Origin: Flavonifractor sp052065355
Lineage (GTDB): Bacteria > Bacillota > Clostridia > Oscillospirales > Oscillospiraceae
Length of the DNA: 64,000 bases
Assembly: GCF_052065355.1 (NCBI RefSeq)
Contig: NZ_JBQHUF010000003.1
Span: forward strand, 62,001 to 126,000
Direction: 5' to 3'
Shown here: positions 7,479 to 16,558 of the stretch, in pieces
How positions within the stretch are numbered: the stretch's first letter is position 1
How the letters are laid out: each line of letters starts with the position of its first letter
Position numbers and translations under genes: made by a program
The notes under the pieces: model-generated
The model's input: only the letters and a program-made list of their open reading frames with translations
The model's database searches: none
What the model was told of the DNA's origin: nothing

Positions 7479-8459
7479 TTAATCTCTCCGCAGAAAGTAG
7501 CGGACGAATATGGCCGCCAGGGCGATGACGATGGCAATGTAGACGTAGAGCAGGAACCGCTCCGCTGTTCCCTTGCCGCCGCTCCAGGACTGCTCAACCG
7601 TGGGATCTTTGTATTGCTCAGTTACATCCTGCCCGTCTTTGTCATACAAAATGATCTCCTCTACAAAGACCCCAGTCATAGTTCCTGCCGGGATACTCAG
7701 CTCCTCCTCCAGCCTGGCAAAGTCCATCTGCCACAGGAAGTCAGGCTCTGTGATCTGGTAGGTGGTCTCATAGAACTGATCTTGGTTTGAGCCCTCCAGA
7801 GACACGCCATAGGTAATTTTGGCGGAGTAGATATCCCGGCAGCTGTCTCCCACCAGGAAGAACAGCCAGCCGTCCCCGTTCCCGGCGCTGATGGACTGGG
7901 CGTCGATGCCGGCGGTATAGGGGAAGGGGCTCATGGAGGAACCCACCGGCCAGTACTTGCCGTTGAGCCCCTGCTCCAGGCGGAGAATGCCGTGGACATT
8001 GTCGGCGTTGTCTGCTGCGTAGGCCACGTAGAGCATATTACCATCCTCAACCCAGCCCAGCACTCGCAGGGGGTCGCCCTCCACCACATGCCGGATGGTG
8101 GAGTTGGGGGCGCTGGGGACATAGTCCTCCACCGCCTCCAGCCGCCCGGCCTCGGTGTTGGGGTAGTGATAGGCCTGGGTGTCGTACAGCCACCAGATGC
8201 ACCACAGGGCCAGCACTACGGTGAGCACGGCGGCGATCAACCGGGTCCGCTTCACCCGCTTGAGAAAATTGAGAGACGGCTCGGGGGCGCGCTCCACAGC
8301 GGAAAGGCCGGAACGCATGCTCTCCTCCACCTTGCGGCAGTCGGAACAGTCCGCCAGATGTTCCTTCACCTGAGCGGCGGTCTCCGGTTCTGTCAGCTCC
8401 TCGACATAGGACGGCAGCAGATCCCGCACCACGCAGCAGTCCAGCTTGTGTTCACTCAT
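7479..8459 (-). CDS. zinc-finger anti-sigma factor, membrane-bound
   Basis: This 326-residue protein starts with a zf-HC2 type domain. Cys residues at about 8-9 are followed by H34LADC38SDC41, the HxxxCxxC core that binds zinc and clamps ECF sigma factors. A membrane helix near residues 74-92 (LIAAVLTVVLALWCIWW) is followed by a roughly 200-residue outside domain and a second helix near the C-terminus (LLYVYIAIVIALAAIF). It overlaps the upstream sigma gene by 8 bp (ATGAGTGA), the usual arrangement for a sigma/anti-sigma pair. The outside domain has no family I recognise and is presumably the sensor. Confidence 0.85.
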   Translation of the reverse strand: MSEHKLDCCVVRDLLPSYVEELTEPETAAQVKEHLADCSDCRKVEESMRSGLSAVERAPEPSLNFLKRVKRTRLIAAVLTVVLALWCIWWLYDTQAYHYPNTEAGRLEAVEDYVPSAPNSTIRHVVEGDPLRVLGWVEDGNMLYVAYAADNADNVHGILRLEQGLNGKYWPVGSSMSPFPYTAGIDAQSISAGNGDGWLFFLVGDSCRDIYSAKITYGVSLEGSNQDQFYETTYQITEPDFLWQMDFARLEEELSIPAGTMTGVFVEEIILYDKDGQDVTEQYKDPTVEQSWSGGKGTAERFLLYVYIAIVIALAAIFVRYFLRRD

Positions 8460-8952
8460 GTTCCTTCCCTCCCATCAGCTTTACCAGCTTTTCCTTGCCT
8501 CGGTAGAACCGCATCCGCGCCCATACCTCTGTGTGGTTCAAAATAGTGCCGATCTCCCGGAAGGTGAAGTCTCCTGCAAGACGGAGGTAGATGACCTCCC
8601 GGGTGTCCTGGTCCAGCTTCTGTATGGCCCGGTAGAGCAGCAGTTTGTCGTCTTTTTCCTCTGCCTCTCTAGCTGGGTCGTCGTCGGCGGGTACCTGCTC
8701 CAGCGCCTCCTCTTCCATGGGCGCTGTGCGGCCCCGTCGGGAGAGCTCCCTGTACCACAGCCGCTTGGCGATGGCACACAGCCAGGTCTGGGGAGCACAG
8801 TCGCCCCGGAAGGACTTCAGGCTTTTCAGCGCCTGATAGAAGGTCTCCTGAGTCAGTTCTTCTGCCGTATCCGCCTCCCGACACAGGGCGAACAGGTAGC
8901 GGTAGACGCCCTCAGCATGCTTTTGGTACATGTCCTCGCCGTTCCAGACCAT
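8452..8952 (-). CDS. ECF sigma factor
   Basis: This 166-residue protein has the two conserved sigma-70 regions. Region 2 is around AEELTQETFYQALKSLKSF (residues 30-48) and includes the core-binding Glu-rich helix. Region 4 is near residues 110-150, with LRLAGDFTFREIGTILNHTE as the helix-turn-helix. An acidic linker separates them. It should direct RNA polymerase to a small regulon in response to the signal held by the adjacent anti-sigma factor. A GGGGGGAG site precedes the ATG. The target promoter is not identifiable within the window. Confidence 0.9.
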   Translation of the reverse strand: MVWNGEDMYQKHAEGVYRYLFALCREADTAEELTQETFYQALKSLKSFRGDCAPQTWLCAIAKRLWYRELSRRGRTAPMEEEALEQVPADDDPAREAEEKDDKLLLYRAIQKLDQDTREVIYLRLAGDFTFREIGTILNHTEVWARMRFYRGKEKLVKLMGGKEHE

Positions 8953-9015
8953 GGTGTGCTCCCCCCTCTCTGTCTATTGGTTTCCTGAACGGATCTTTCG
9001 TTACATAGGATAGCA

Positions 9016-9054
9016 AAAAAATACGCCGCGGAATAGTTCCGCGGCGTATTTTTT
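9016..9054 (-). terminator. terminator of the pot operon
   Basis: An 18-bp perfect stem (9016-9033 with 9037-9054), ending in A/T runs, lies directly after potD. Confidence 0.95.
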
Positions 9055-9062
9055 AGATTCGA

Positions 9063-10142
9063 TCAGTTGGAAGCCAGCATCAGCCGGGTCCACTCGGAGT
9101 CGTACAGGGCCAGAGTGTCGGCGGGCAGGTTCTTGAAGCTCTCACACTGGGCCAGGATGGACTCGTCGGGGTAGGCGTAGGGATCGCCGGAGACCTCGGG
9201 GTCCAGTTCATCACGGACGGACAGCAGGGGAGAGGAGTACCAGATCTCCTCGCAGTTCTTCAGTCCGGCGGCAGTGGAGCACATATAGTTGATGAAGATC
9301 TCAGCGTTTTCCTTGTTCTCGGCGTTCTTGGGGATGCACATGGCGTCCACGTACAGGTTGGTGCCCTCCTCAGGCAGGCAGAAGGCCAGATCGGGGTTGA
9401 CCTCCTGCATGGTCAGGAAGTCGCCGTAGTAGTAAGCGCCGATGGCGGCGGAACCGCTCTGCATCTTCTCAAAAATGTCGTCCATCACGTAGGACTGCAC
9501 CAGGGGCTTCTGCTCGATGAGCAGGTCCACAGCCTCCTTGATCTGGTTCTCGTCGGTGGTATTGTAGGAGTAGCCCAGCTCCTTGAGGGCGATGCCGATG
9601 GCGTCCCGGGAGTTGTTGAACATCAGGATCTGACCGGCATAATCCTCGTCAAACATGATGTCCCAGCTGGTGGGGGCCTCGTCAACCATGGTGGTGTTGT
9701 AGATCACGCCCAGCAGACCCCACATGTAGGGCACGCTGTACAGATTCTCCGGATCATAATCCGGATTCTTCAGGGCAGGGTCCACATCCTCAAAATTCGG
9801 AATATTGTCAAAGTTCAGCGGCTCCAGCATATCCTCTTCGATCATACGGGAAATCATATAATCGGAAGGAATGACCACATCATAGCTTGCGCCCTCGTTC
9901 TTCAGGACGCCGTACATGGCCTCGTTGCTCTCGAAGGTATCGTACACGACCTTGATACCGGTCTCGGCGGTGAAGTCATCCAACACGGACTCGTCAATGT
10001 AGACGCCCCAGTTGTAGACGTTGACCACGCCCTTATCAGCGGTGCCGGGATCTTTGGCGTCGCCGGAGTTGCTGCTGCCGCAGCCGGACAGCAGACCCAG
10101 GGTGAGAGCAGCTGCGCTCAGGAGTGCGAGAGACTTTTTCAA
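9063..10142 (-). CDS. potD: spermidine/putrescine-binding lipoprotein
   Basis: This 359-residue extracellular solute-binding protein of the PotD/PotF family has a signal peptide ending in the lipobox LLSGC (Cys at about residue 21), so it is anchored to the outer face of the membrane. The mature part begins with the family hallmark VNVYNWGVYIDESVLDDF, and EVNPDLAFCLPEEGTNLYVD lies near residue 245. It captures polyamines for PotABC. The start codon is TTG, since no in-frame ATG lies between the upstream stop and the signal peptide; an AAAGGGG site lies about 12 bases upstream, so translation may be modest. It is the last gene of the operon, 80 bp after potC. Confidence 0.93.
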   Translation of the reverse strand: MKKSLALLSAAALTLGLLSGCGSSNSGDAKDPGTADKGVVNVYNWGVYIDESVLDDFTAETGIKVVYDTFESNEAMYGVLKNEGASYDVVIPSDYMISRMIEEDMLEPLNFDNIPNFEDVDPALKNPDYDPENLYSVPYMWGLLGVIYNTTMVDEAPTSWDIMFDEDYAGQILMFNNSRDAIGIALKELGYSYNTTDENQIKEAVDLLIEQKPLVQSYVMDDIFEKMQSGSAAIGAYYYGDFLTMQEVNPDLAFCLPEEGTNLYVDAMCIPKNAENKENAEIFINYMCSTAAGLKNCEEIWYSSPLLSVRDELDPEVSGDPYAYPDESILAQCESFKNLPADTLALYDSEWTRLMLASN

Positions 10143-10222
10143 TTTCTTTCTTTATCCCCTTTCGGAAATTTGATCTATAACCGGCCTTTGCAGGCAAGTT
10201 ACCACACACAACATGGGCAGTC

Positions 10223-11083
10223 TTACCGCCCGGGGTTCAGCTTGGCCTTCCGACGAGCGGAAGCGGTCTCCTGTCGGGCCTGACGGATGTTGACGGTGAG
10301 CAGCAAGGCGAACACCACAAGGAACATCAGGGTGGACAGGGCGTTGATTTCGGGAGTTACCGGCTTTTTTATCATGGTATAGATCTCCACCGCCAGGGTG
10401 GTGACGCCGGAGCCCTTGGTGAAGTAGCTGATGACGAAATCGTCAATGGACATGGTAAAGGCAATGATCAGACCGTTGAGCACGCCAGGCATGATCTCGG
10501 GCAGGATGACCTTCCGGAAGGCCAGGAGGCCCGAGGCGCCCAGGTCCTGGGCCGCCTCATAGATATTGGGATCCAGCTGCCGTAGCTTGGGCATCACCGA
10601 TAGGATCACATAGGGTGCGTTGAAGGTGATGTGGGCGATGAGCAGGGTGCCGAAGCCCGTACGCCACCGTATACCCAGCACCTCGCTGATCGCGCTGCTG
10701 TTGAACACACCGATGGCAAACACGAACAGAAGCATCATGGATACGCCGGTGATGATGTCCGCATTGGTCAGCGGGATATTGTTTACCGCCAGAAAGATAC
10801 CCCGGGACCGGCGGCGCATGGAGTAAAAGCCGATAGCGGCGGCGGTGCCCAGGATGGTGGCGATGACAGCGGCCAGCACCGATAGAATGATGGTGGTGCG
10901 CAATGCCCCCAGCAGGCGGGTGTTGTGGAACAGCTCCACATACCACTGGGTGGAGAAGCCGCCCCAAACCCGGTTGCTCTTGGTGGCGTTGAAGGAGAAG
11001 ACGATGAGCAGCACGATGGGGGCGTACAGGAAAATATACACCAGCAGGGTGAAGAGCCGGGAGGGGATATAATGCTTTTTCAC
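10223..11083 (-). CDS. potC: spermidine/putrescine ABC permease PotC
   Basis: This 286-residue inner-membrane permease has six predicted helices. The binding-protein-dependent EAA loop is visible as EAAQDLGASGLLAFRKVILP near residues 175-194. Its N-terminus (LLVYIFLYAPIVLLIVFSFN) is typical of PotC. It starts with GTG, overlapping the potB stop as GTGA, so translation is coupled. It pairs with PotB to form the translocation channel energised by PotA. Confidence 0.93.
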   Translation of the reverse strand: MKKHYIPSRLFTLLVYIFLYAPIVLLIVFSFNATKSNRVWGGFSTQWYVELFHNTRLLGALRTTIILSVLAAVIATILGTAAAIGFYSMRRRSRGIFLAVNNIPLTNADIITGVSMMLLFVFAIGVFNSSAISEVLGIRWRTGFGTLLIAHITFNAPYVILSVMPKLRQLDPNIYEAAQDLGASGLLAFRKVILPEIMPGVLNGLIIAFTMSIDDFVISYFTKGSGVTTLAVEIYTMIKKPVTPEINALSTLMFLVVFALLLTVNIRQARQETASARRKAKLNPGR

Positions 11084-11928
11084 AGTACCGCCACCCCCTC
11101 TTCACCTTCGCCGAAGCGGTTCATAATCGCCATCATGACCAGGACGATGACCATCATCACCAGGGCGATGGCCGAACCCAGATGGGGATTGTAGGCGTTG
11201 CCCAGGAACTGCATCTCAATGAGGTCGCCCAGCAGCAGGGTCTTGCCGCCGCCCAACAGGCGGGACAGGGCGAAGGTGGACACCGAAGGGATAAACACCA
11301 TGGTCACCCCGGAGAGCACGCCGGGCAGAGACAGGGGGAAGATCACCTTGCGGAACACCATGGCGCCGTTGGCGCCCAGATCCTGAGCCGCCTCAATGAC
11401 CCGGTGGTCGATCTTGTCGATGACCGAGAAGATGGGAAGTACCATGAAGGGCAGGAAGTTATACACCATGCCCAGCACGATGGCTCCCTGGGTGTTGATC
11501 ATATGAATATATTGCAGGTTGGTGCCGAAAATGCTGTTGATGAGATCAAAAAAACCGATGTTGGCCAGGAACTGATTGATCAGGCCATTGTCGTCCAGAA
11601 TGGACATCCAGGCGTAGGTGCGCAGCAGGAAGTTCATCCACATGGGCAGCATGATCAGCATCATAGCCACCTTGCGCACCATCAGACTCTCCCGGGACAG
11701 AAAGTAGGCCAGGGGGTAGCCGATGAGGATACAGATGACGGTGGCGGCGATGGCCAGCACGAAGGAGTGCTGGAAGGCGGGAATATAGGTGGCCATATTG
11801 CTGAAGTTGTCCAGGGTGATTCCGCCCGCCTTATCGGTAAAGGCGAAGATCACCACCAGAATCAGCGGCGCCACCACGAAAATAGCCATCCACACCACAT
11901 AGGGGGCGGCCAGCCATTTATTCTTCAT
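11080..11928 (-). CDS. potB: spermidine/putrescine ABC permease PotB
   Basis: This 282-residue permease has the EAA loop EAAQDLGANGAMVFRKVIFP near residue 185, and a hydrophobic N-terminus beginning KNKWLAAPYVVWMAIFVVAP. The ATG at 11928 is chosen because it has an AGGAGG site six bases upstream. It overlaps the potA stop by 11 bp (ATGAAGAATAA). Longer in-frame versions would lie inside potA. It is the partner of PotC. Confidence 0.92.
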   Translation of the reverse strand: MKNKWLAAPYVVWMAIFVVAPLILVVIFAFTDKAGGITLDNFSNMATYIPAFQHSFVLAIAATVICILIGYPLAYFLSRESLMVRKVAMMLIMLPMWMNFLLRTYAWMSILDDNGLINQFLANIGFFDLINSIFGTNLQYIHMINTQGAIVLGMVYNFLPFMVLPIFSVIDKIDHRVIEAAQDLGANGAMVFRKVIFPLSLPGVLSGVTMVFIPSVSTFALSRLLGGGKTLLLGDLIEMQFLGNAYNPHLGSAIALVMMVIVLVMMAIMNRFGEGEEGVAVL

Positions 11929-13090
11929 CGCCGTCCTCCTCATCCTCCAACCGGTCCTCGTTGAGCTCGTCATACTCGGAGGAGTAGGAGCTGTAGTCGC
12001 CGAAGGTGCCGGAGTACTGGCTCTTCTTCATGATGTGGAAGCCGTCGGGGTCGATCTTCACCCCAATCTTTGCCCCCACGGGGGAGTAGTCCGTGGTCTG
12101 GATCAGCCATTTGAAACCACGGAAATCTACAATAATGTCATAATGGATGCCCTTGAAGGTGACCTCGGTGACGGTACCGGTAAGCTGGCCCTCCGCCTCG
12201 GGCACAATGTCGATATCCTCCGGCCGGATGACCACATCCACCGGCTCATTGGGGGCGAAGCCCTTGTCCAGACACTTGAACTTCCGGCCGTACATGCCCA
12301 CCACATAGTCCTCGTGCATGATGCCGTCGATGATGTTGCTCTCACCGATGAAGTCGGCCACGAAAGCGTTCTTGGGCTCGTTATAGATATCCTCAGGAGT
12401 GCCGATCTGCTGGATCTTGCCCTCGTTCATCACCACGATGGTGTCGGACATGGTGAGGGCTTCCTCCTGATCGTGGGTGACGTAAATAAAGGTAATGCCC
12501 ACCTGCTGCTGGATGCGCTTGAGCTCGATCTGCATGTCCTTGCGCAGCTTGAGATCCAGAGCGCCCAGCGGCTCGTCCAGCAGGAGCACCTGAGGCCGGT
12601 TGACGATGGCCCGGGCGATGGCCACACGCTGCTGCTGTCCACCGGAGAGAGAGTTGACGGAGCGCTTGCCGTAGCCCGCCAGGTTCACCAGGGCCAGGGC
12701 TTCCTCCACCCGCTCCTTGATCTCCGATTCGGGAACCTTGATCATCCGCTTGGGATCCTTGGGGTCGGGCACCTTGTTCACCCGCAGGCCGAAGGCCACG
12801 TTCTCGAAAATGTTCATATGGGTGAACAGAGCGTACTTCTGAAAGACGGTGTTGACCTTCCGTTTATGGGGGGGAACGTCATTAATCCTCACGCCGTCAA
12901 AATACACATCGCCGGAAGTGGGCTTCTGAAAGCCGCCGATAATTCGCAGCGTCGTGGTTTTGCCGCACCCGGAAGGACCGAGCAGCGTGAGGAACTCCTT
13001 ATCGTTAATATAAAGGTTAATGTGGTCCAGAATGACGTCGTCGTCAAATTTCATGAAGCAATCCGACAGGCGGATCAGTTCCTTGGACAT
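11918..13090 (-). CDS. potA: spermidine/putrescine ABC transporter ATPase
   Basis: This 390-residue ATPase has Walker A GPSGCGKTT near residue 38, the signature LSGGQQQRVAIARA near 140, and Walker B VLLLDEPLGALD. A C-terminal TOBE-like regulatory domain contains VVIRPEDIDIVPE. The extreme C-terminus is strongly acidic (runs of Glu/Asp around DRLEDEEDGDEE), a tail longer than usual for PotA. It is the first gene of the operon, with promoter and a hairpin leader upstream. ATG at 13090 with GGGGGAGG just before it. Confidence 0.93.
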   Translation of the reverse strand: MSKELIRLSDCFMKFDDDVILDHINLYINDKEFLTLLGPSGCGKTTTLRIIGGFQKPTSGDVYFDGVRINDVPPHKRKVNTVFQKYALFTHMNIFENVAFGLRVNKVPDPKDPKRMIKVPESEIKERVEEALALVNLAGYGKRSVNSLSGGQQQRVAIARAIVNRPQVLLLDEPLGALDLKLRKDMQIELKRIQQQVGITFIYVTHDQEEALTMSDTIVVMNEGKIQQIGTPEDIYNEPKNAFVADFIGESNIIDGIMHEDYVVGMYGRKFKCLDKGFAPNEPVDVVIRPEDIDIVPEAEGQLTGTVTEVTFKGIHYDIIVDFRGFKWLIQTTDYSPVGAKIGVKIDPDGFHIMKKSQYSGTFGDYSSYSSEYDELNEDRLEDEEDGDEE

Positions 13091-13120
13091 GTATCCTCCC
13101 CCATTTCTGAAAAAGGTAGT

Positions 13121-13154
13121 AAAAGGCGTACCCAAACCGGCGGTTGGGTACGCC
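13121..13154 (-). promoter_or_regulatory. hairpin in the pot leader, possible attenuator
   Basis: Perfect 11-bp arms (13125-13135 with 13144-13154) lie between the pot promoter and potA and are followed on the minus strand by TTTT. It could be a weak attenuator or an RNA-stabilising element. Confidence 0.5.
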
Positions 13155-13168
13155 CTATTGACGAAACA

Positions 13169-13197
13169 AATATATATGTTATTGCGAAAAATGTCAA
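13169..13197 (-). promoter_or_regulatory. promoter of potABCD
   Basis: On the minus strand TTGACA (13192-13197), a 17-bp spacer and TATATT (13169-13174). Confidence 0.85.
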
Positions 13198-13230
13198 TAA
13201 TAAAACCGTGATTTTTTCAGGGATTTTACG

Positions 13231-14193
13231 TCAGTTGTTTGGAAAATATTCCGATACGAAATCCACGTTGTCTACGGTAAACAGTTTGCCCCGGAGATAC
13301 TCCAGAATTCCCGCGTCGGTGGGAAAAGTGAATTCCAGCTTGTAGGAGTACAGAGCCTGGAAGGAGCGGCCATACTGTTTGTTATCTTTTTCCCGGCCAT
13401 ACTTGCCGTCTCCCAGCAGGGGATGGCCCGCGGCGGCGAACTGGGCCCGGATCTGGTGGGTTCGCCCGGTCAGAAGCTCGCACTCCACCAGAGACAGTCC
13501 CCGGTTGACTTTCAGCGTCTTATATAAGGTAGCGGCGCTTTTGCCGCCGGGCACCGGCTTACGGAACACCTTCACCTGGGCCTTGTCCTCGTCTTTCAGC
13601 AGGAACCCCTCCAGCTTGCCCTGGGGCGGCGTCATTTTTCCGTGGATGATGGCCAGGTAGAACTTGGCGATTTCCCGGTCCTTGATCTTCTGGTTCAGGA
13701 TGCGCAAAGTCTCGGCGTTCTTGGCTGCCATGACGATGCCTCCGGTGTTCCGGTCGATGCGGTTGCACAGGGCGGGGGTAAAGGAGTGCTCGTCTTTGGG
13801 GTTCCACTCCTTCTTTTGATAAAGGTAGGCCTGGATGTGGGTGATGAGGGTGTTCACCTTCTCGTGCTCGTCGGCGTGGCACAGCAGACCCGGCCGCTTG
13901 TTGAGCAGCATCAGGTTTTCATCCTCATAGACAATGTCCAGCTTGGGCTTGAACACCGCCAGGAAGGCATTGTCCTCCCGGGGCTGGTCAAAGAACTCGT
14001 CGTTGATGTATAATTGCAGTACGTCCCCTACCTGGAGCCGTACGTCCCGCTGAGAACCCTTGCCGTTGACCTTCACCCGTTTCAGGCGGATGTACTTCTG
14101 AGCCAGGGGGCCGGGGAGCAGAGGCAGGGTCTTGGCCAGCCAGCGATCCAGCCGCTGCCCGGCGTCATTTTTACCGATGGTAAATTCCTTCAT
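13231..14193 (-). CDS. RluA-family RNA pseudouridine synthase
   Basis: This 320-residue enzyme converts specific uridines in rRNA or tRNA to pseudouridine. An S4-like RNA-binding domain occupies residues 1-75 (GQRLDRWLAKTL, KVNGKGSQRDVRLQVGD). The catalytic motif appears as NRIDRNTGGIVM near residue 145. The family consensus is HRLDRDTSG, and the catalytic Asp is kept. LLTGRTHQIRAQFAAAGHPL near residue 245 is the second family signature. Which of the RluA/C/D-type targets it modifies cannot be told. The ATG at 14193 has AGGAG eight bases upstream. It is probably a single-gene transcript. Confidence 0.9.
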   Translation of the reverse strand: MKEFTIGKNDAGQRLDRWLAKTLPLLPGPLAQKYIRLKRVKVNGKGSQRDVRLQVGDVLQLYINDEFFDQPREDNAFLAVFKPKLDIVYEDENLMLLNKRPGLLCHADEHEKVNTLITHIQAYLYQKKEWNPKDEHSFTPALCNRIDRNTGGIVMAAKNAETLRILNQKIKDREIAKFYLAIIHGKMTPPQGKLEGFLLKDEDKAQVKVFRKPVPGGKSAATLYKTLKVNRGLSLVECELLTGRTHQIRAQFAAAGHPLLGDGKYGREKDNKQYGRSFQALYSYKLEFTFPTDAGILEYLRGKLFTVDNVDFVSEYFPNN

Positions 14194-14275
14194 GGGCAAT
14201 TCTCCTGAAAAACCGGCACGAGGCCGGTATGGTGACGGTATTATATCATAAATTACGGAAAAAGTGAAAAAGTAT

Positions 14276-14304
14276 TTGACAATCGCAGCAATTTTGAGTA
14301 TAAT
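14276..14304 (+). promoter_or_regulatory. consensus promoter of yceD-rpmF
   Basis: TTGACA (14276-14281), 17 bp, TATAAT (14299-14304): a perfect match to the housekeeping consensus, fitting a ribosomal-protein operon. Confidence 0.95.
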
Positions 14305-14333
14305 GTCTGCTGTGCCATTGTGTGAGGTGTATC

Positions 14334-14837
14334 ATGCGATTTGATCTCAGGTCTATCATCCATGTCCCCGGTGCATCCCTGCCCTTCCAGTTTGAACTGG
14401 ACCTGTCTGGGCTGGATTTTTACGGGGAAAAGCCCTTTGCCCATCCCGTCCGTGTCAGCGGTACGGTGCGCAATATGGCCGATGCCCTGCTGCTGGAGGG
14501 AACGGCGGAGACCACGCTGGAGCTGGCCTGCGACCGCTGTCTGAAGCCCTTCTCCCAGGACCTGGCCCTGCCGGTCAGTACCCTGTTGGCGGAAGAGCTA
14601 GAGGACGAGGAGAACGACGAGATCGTGCTTCTGGAAAATGGAGAGGCCGATCTGGACGAGATCTTCACCACCGCCCTGGTGCTGTCCATGGACGCCAAGC
14701 ATGTCTGTTCAGAGGACTGCAAGGGACTGTGTCCCACCTGCGGTGCCAACCTGAACGATGGCCCCTGCGGATGCAGGAAAGAGATCGATCCACGTTTGGC
14801 TGCACTTGCGCAGCTGTTGGATAAAGAGAATGAGTAA
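14334..14837 (+). CDS. yceD: DUF177 protein (YceD family)
   Basis: This 167-residue protein of the YceD/DUF177 family is nearly always encoded directly before rpmF and is linked to large-subunit rRNA accumulation. The pattern is an N-terminal beta-rich part, then LELACDRCLKPFSQDL near residue 65 with CxxC. A second Cys cluster near residues 120-142 (CSEDCKGLCPTCGANL, then CGC) is probably zinc-binding. The ATG at 14334 is used because AGGTG sits just before it; a GTG four codons upstream is the alternative. The transcript start is only about 20 bases away, so the leader is very short. Confidence 0.9.
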   Translation: MRFDLRSIIHVPGASLPFQFELDLSGLDFYGEKPFAHPVRVSGTVRNMADALLLEGTAETTLELACDRCLKPFSQDLALPVSTLLAEELEDEENDEIVLLENGEADLDEIFTTALVLSMDAKHVCSEDCKGLCPTCGANLNDGPCGCRKEIDPRLAALAQLLDKENE

Positions 14838-14878
14838 GTTTTGCCCGGCCAGGGCATGAACCTAAGGAGGTGTCATAA

Positions 14879-15073
14879 ATGGCAGTCCCTAAGAGTAAAG
14901 TGTCCAAGCAGCGCCGGAATAAGCGCCGCAGCTCCGTGTGGAAGCTGGAGACTCCCGGCGTCACCACCTGCCCCAAGTGCGGTGCGTTCCGTCTGCCCCA
15001 CCGGATGTGCAAGAGCTGCATGACCTACAACGGCCATGAGCTGGGCAAGGTGGAAACCGCTGAGGCGAAGTAA
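14879..15073 (+). CDS. rpmF: 50S ribosomal protein L32
   Basis: This 64-residue protein starts AVPKSKVSKQRRNKRRSSVW, the classical L32 N-terminus, and has the zinc-ribbon pair CPKCGAFRLPHRMCKSC at residues 31-47. This is the zinc-containing (C+) form. A strong AAGGAGG site lies ten bases before the ATG. It is co-transcribed with yceD. Confidence 0.98.
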   Translation: MAVPKSKVSKQRRNKRRSSVWKLETPGVTTCPKCGAFRLPHRMCKSCMTYNGHELGKVETAEAK

Positions 15074-15089
15074 ATAGCCTGAAAAGAAC

Positions 15090-15117
15090 GAGGGGAGACA
15101 AGCCCCTCTTTCTTTTT
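15090..15117 (+). terminator. terminator of yceD-rpmF
   Basis: GAGGGG (15090-15095) pairs with CCCCTC (15103-15108), followed by TTTCTTTTT. Confidence 0.85.
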
Positions 15118-15171
15118 GCCCAGAATTGGGGTAGAATAAGAAAAATAATGCTTACAAAAAGGAGCACATCC

Positions 15172-16539
15172 ATGAGCCTGACAAAGATTTCATCGGTGGA
15201 TCCCCGCAGTCCGGCGGACCGGGCGGGCCTGCGGCCGGGGGAGACCCTGACCCACATCAACGGCCACCCCATCGTGGATGTGCTGGACTATAAGTTTTAC
15301 GCCTATGACCCCCGGCTGGAGCTCACTCTTTCCGGCCCGGACGGAGGCAGCCGCACTGTTCGCCTCCGCAAGGAGGAGGGGGAGGACCTGGGCCTGAATT
15401 TTGAGACCTATCTGATGGACCGGGCCCGTTCCTGTGCCAATAAGTGCATCTTCTGCTTTGTGGACCAGATGCCCCCAGGCATGCGAAAGACTCTTTATTT
15501 TAAGGATGACGACGCTCGGCTGTCCTTTTTGATGGGAAATTATATTACGCTTACCAATCTATCCAAGAGGGAAATACAGCGTGTAATCGATCTGCGGATC
15601 AGTCCTATCAATATTTCGGTCCACGCCACGGATCCCGAGCTGCGCACCGCAATGCTGAAAAATCCCCGGGCGGGAGAGTGTCTGGAGATCATGACAGAAT
15701 TTGCCCGGGCGGGTATCGAGATGAACTGCCAGATCGTGGCCTGTCCCGGCGTCAACGATGGCCCCGCCCTGGACCGCACCCTGAGGGAGCTGGGGGCGCT
15801 GCATCCGGCGGTGACCAGTGTGGCGGTGGTGCCGGTGGGCGTCACCAAATTCCGGGAGGGCCTGTGCAAGATCGAGCCCTATACCAGGGAGCAGGCCGCC
15901 GCCCTCATTGACCAGGTGGAGGCCTTTGCTGCCGGATTCCTGGCGGAGCACGGCACCAGCCTGGCCTGGTGCTCCGATGAGTTCTACCTCATTGCTGGAA
16001 GGGCACTGCCAGACAAAAGCTATTATGAGGATATGGACCAGCTGGAAAACGGCGTGGGTATGCTGCGCCTGCTGCACCACCAGGCGGAGTTGGCCATGGA
16101 GGATGAGGAGCCGGAGCAAACAGTTCCCTTCTCCATTGCTACCGGTGTGTCTGCCGCGCCCTTTGTGCAGGAAATTGTTGACAACGCCCGGGAAAAATGT
16201 GGTAATATAAAAGGAATGGTTTATCCTATTGTAAACCACTTTTTCGGAGAGACCATCACCGTCTCCGGCCTCATTACTGGAACCGACCTGCTGGAGCAGC
16301 TGAAGGGTAAAGACCTGGGAGAGCGGCTGCTCATTCCGGACAATATGCTCCGGGCAGGTGAACGGGTGTTTTTGGACGACGTGACTGTGGAGCAGCTGGA
16401 GGAAGCTCTGGGCGTGACGGTGATCCCCGTGCCCGCTGACAGCGGCTTCGACCTGGCCGACGCCATCCTGGGCCGGGAGCTGGAGCCCAGCTGTCCTGTC
16501 CTGCCGCCGGAGGCGGAATATTACAGATATAACCCCTGA
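15172..16539 (+). CDS. DUF512 PDZ / radical-SAM-like protein
   Basis: This 455-residue protein begins with a PDZ-like domain (residues about 1-65, SPADRAGLRPGETLTHINGH). A radical-SAM-like region with CANKCIFCFVDQMPPGMRKT near residues 88-107 follows. The arrangement CxxxCxxC suits a 4Fe-4S cluster. The C-terminal DUF512 region follows, including TGVSAAPFVQEIV near 328. The family is widespread in anaerobic Firmicutes and sits next to der in many of them, as here; its reaction is not known to me. I chose the second ATG (15172) because it has AAGGAG at the right distance, whereas the ATG eight codons upstream overlaps that site. Confidence 0.85.
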   Translation: MSLTKISSVDPRSPADRAGLRPGETLTHINGHPIVDVLDYKFYAYDPRLELTLSGPDGGSRTVRLRKEEGEDLGLNFETYLMDRARSCANKCIFCFVDQMPPGMRKTLYFKDDDARLSFLMGNYITLTNLSKREIQRVIDLRISPINISVHATDPELRTAMLKNPRAGECLEIMTEFARAGIEMNCQIVACPGVNDGPALDRTLRELGALHPAVTSVAVVPVGVTKFREGLCKIEPYTREQAAALIDQVEAFAAGFLAEHGTSLAWCSDEFYLIAGRALPDKSYYEDMDQLENGVGMLRLLHHQAELAMEDEEPEQTVPFSIATGVSAAPFVQEIVDNAREKCGNIKGMVYPIVNHFFGETITVSGLITGTDLLEQLKGKDLGERLLIPDNMLRAGERVFLDDVTVEQLEEALGVTVIPVPADSGFDLADAILGRELEPSCPVLPPEAEYYRYNP

Positions 16540-16558
16540 TCAGAAGGGAGAAGATACT

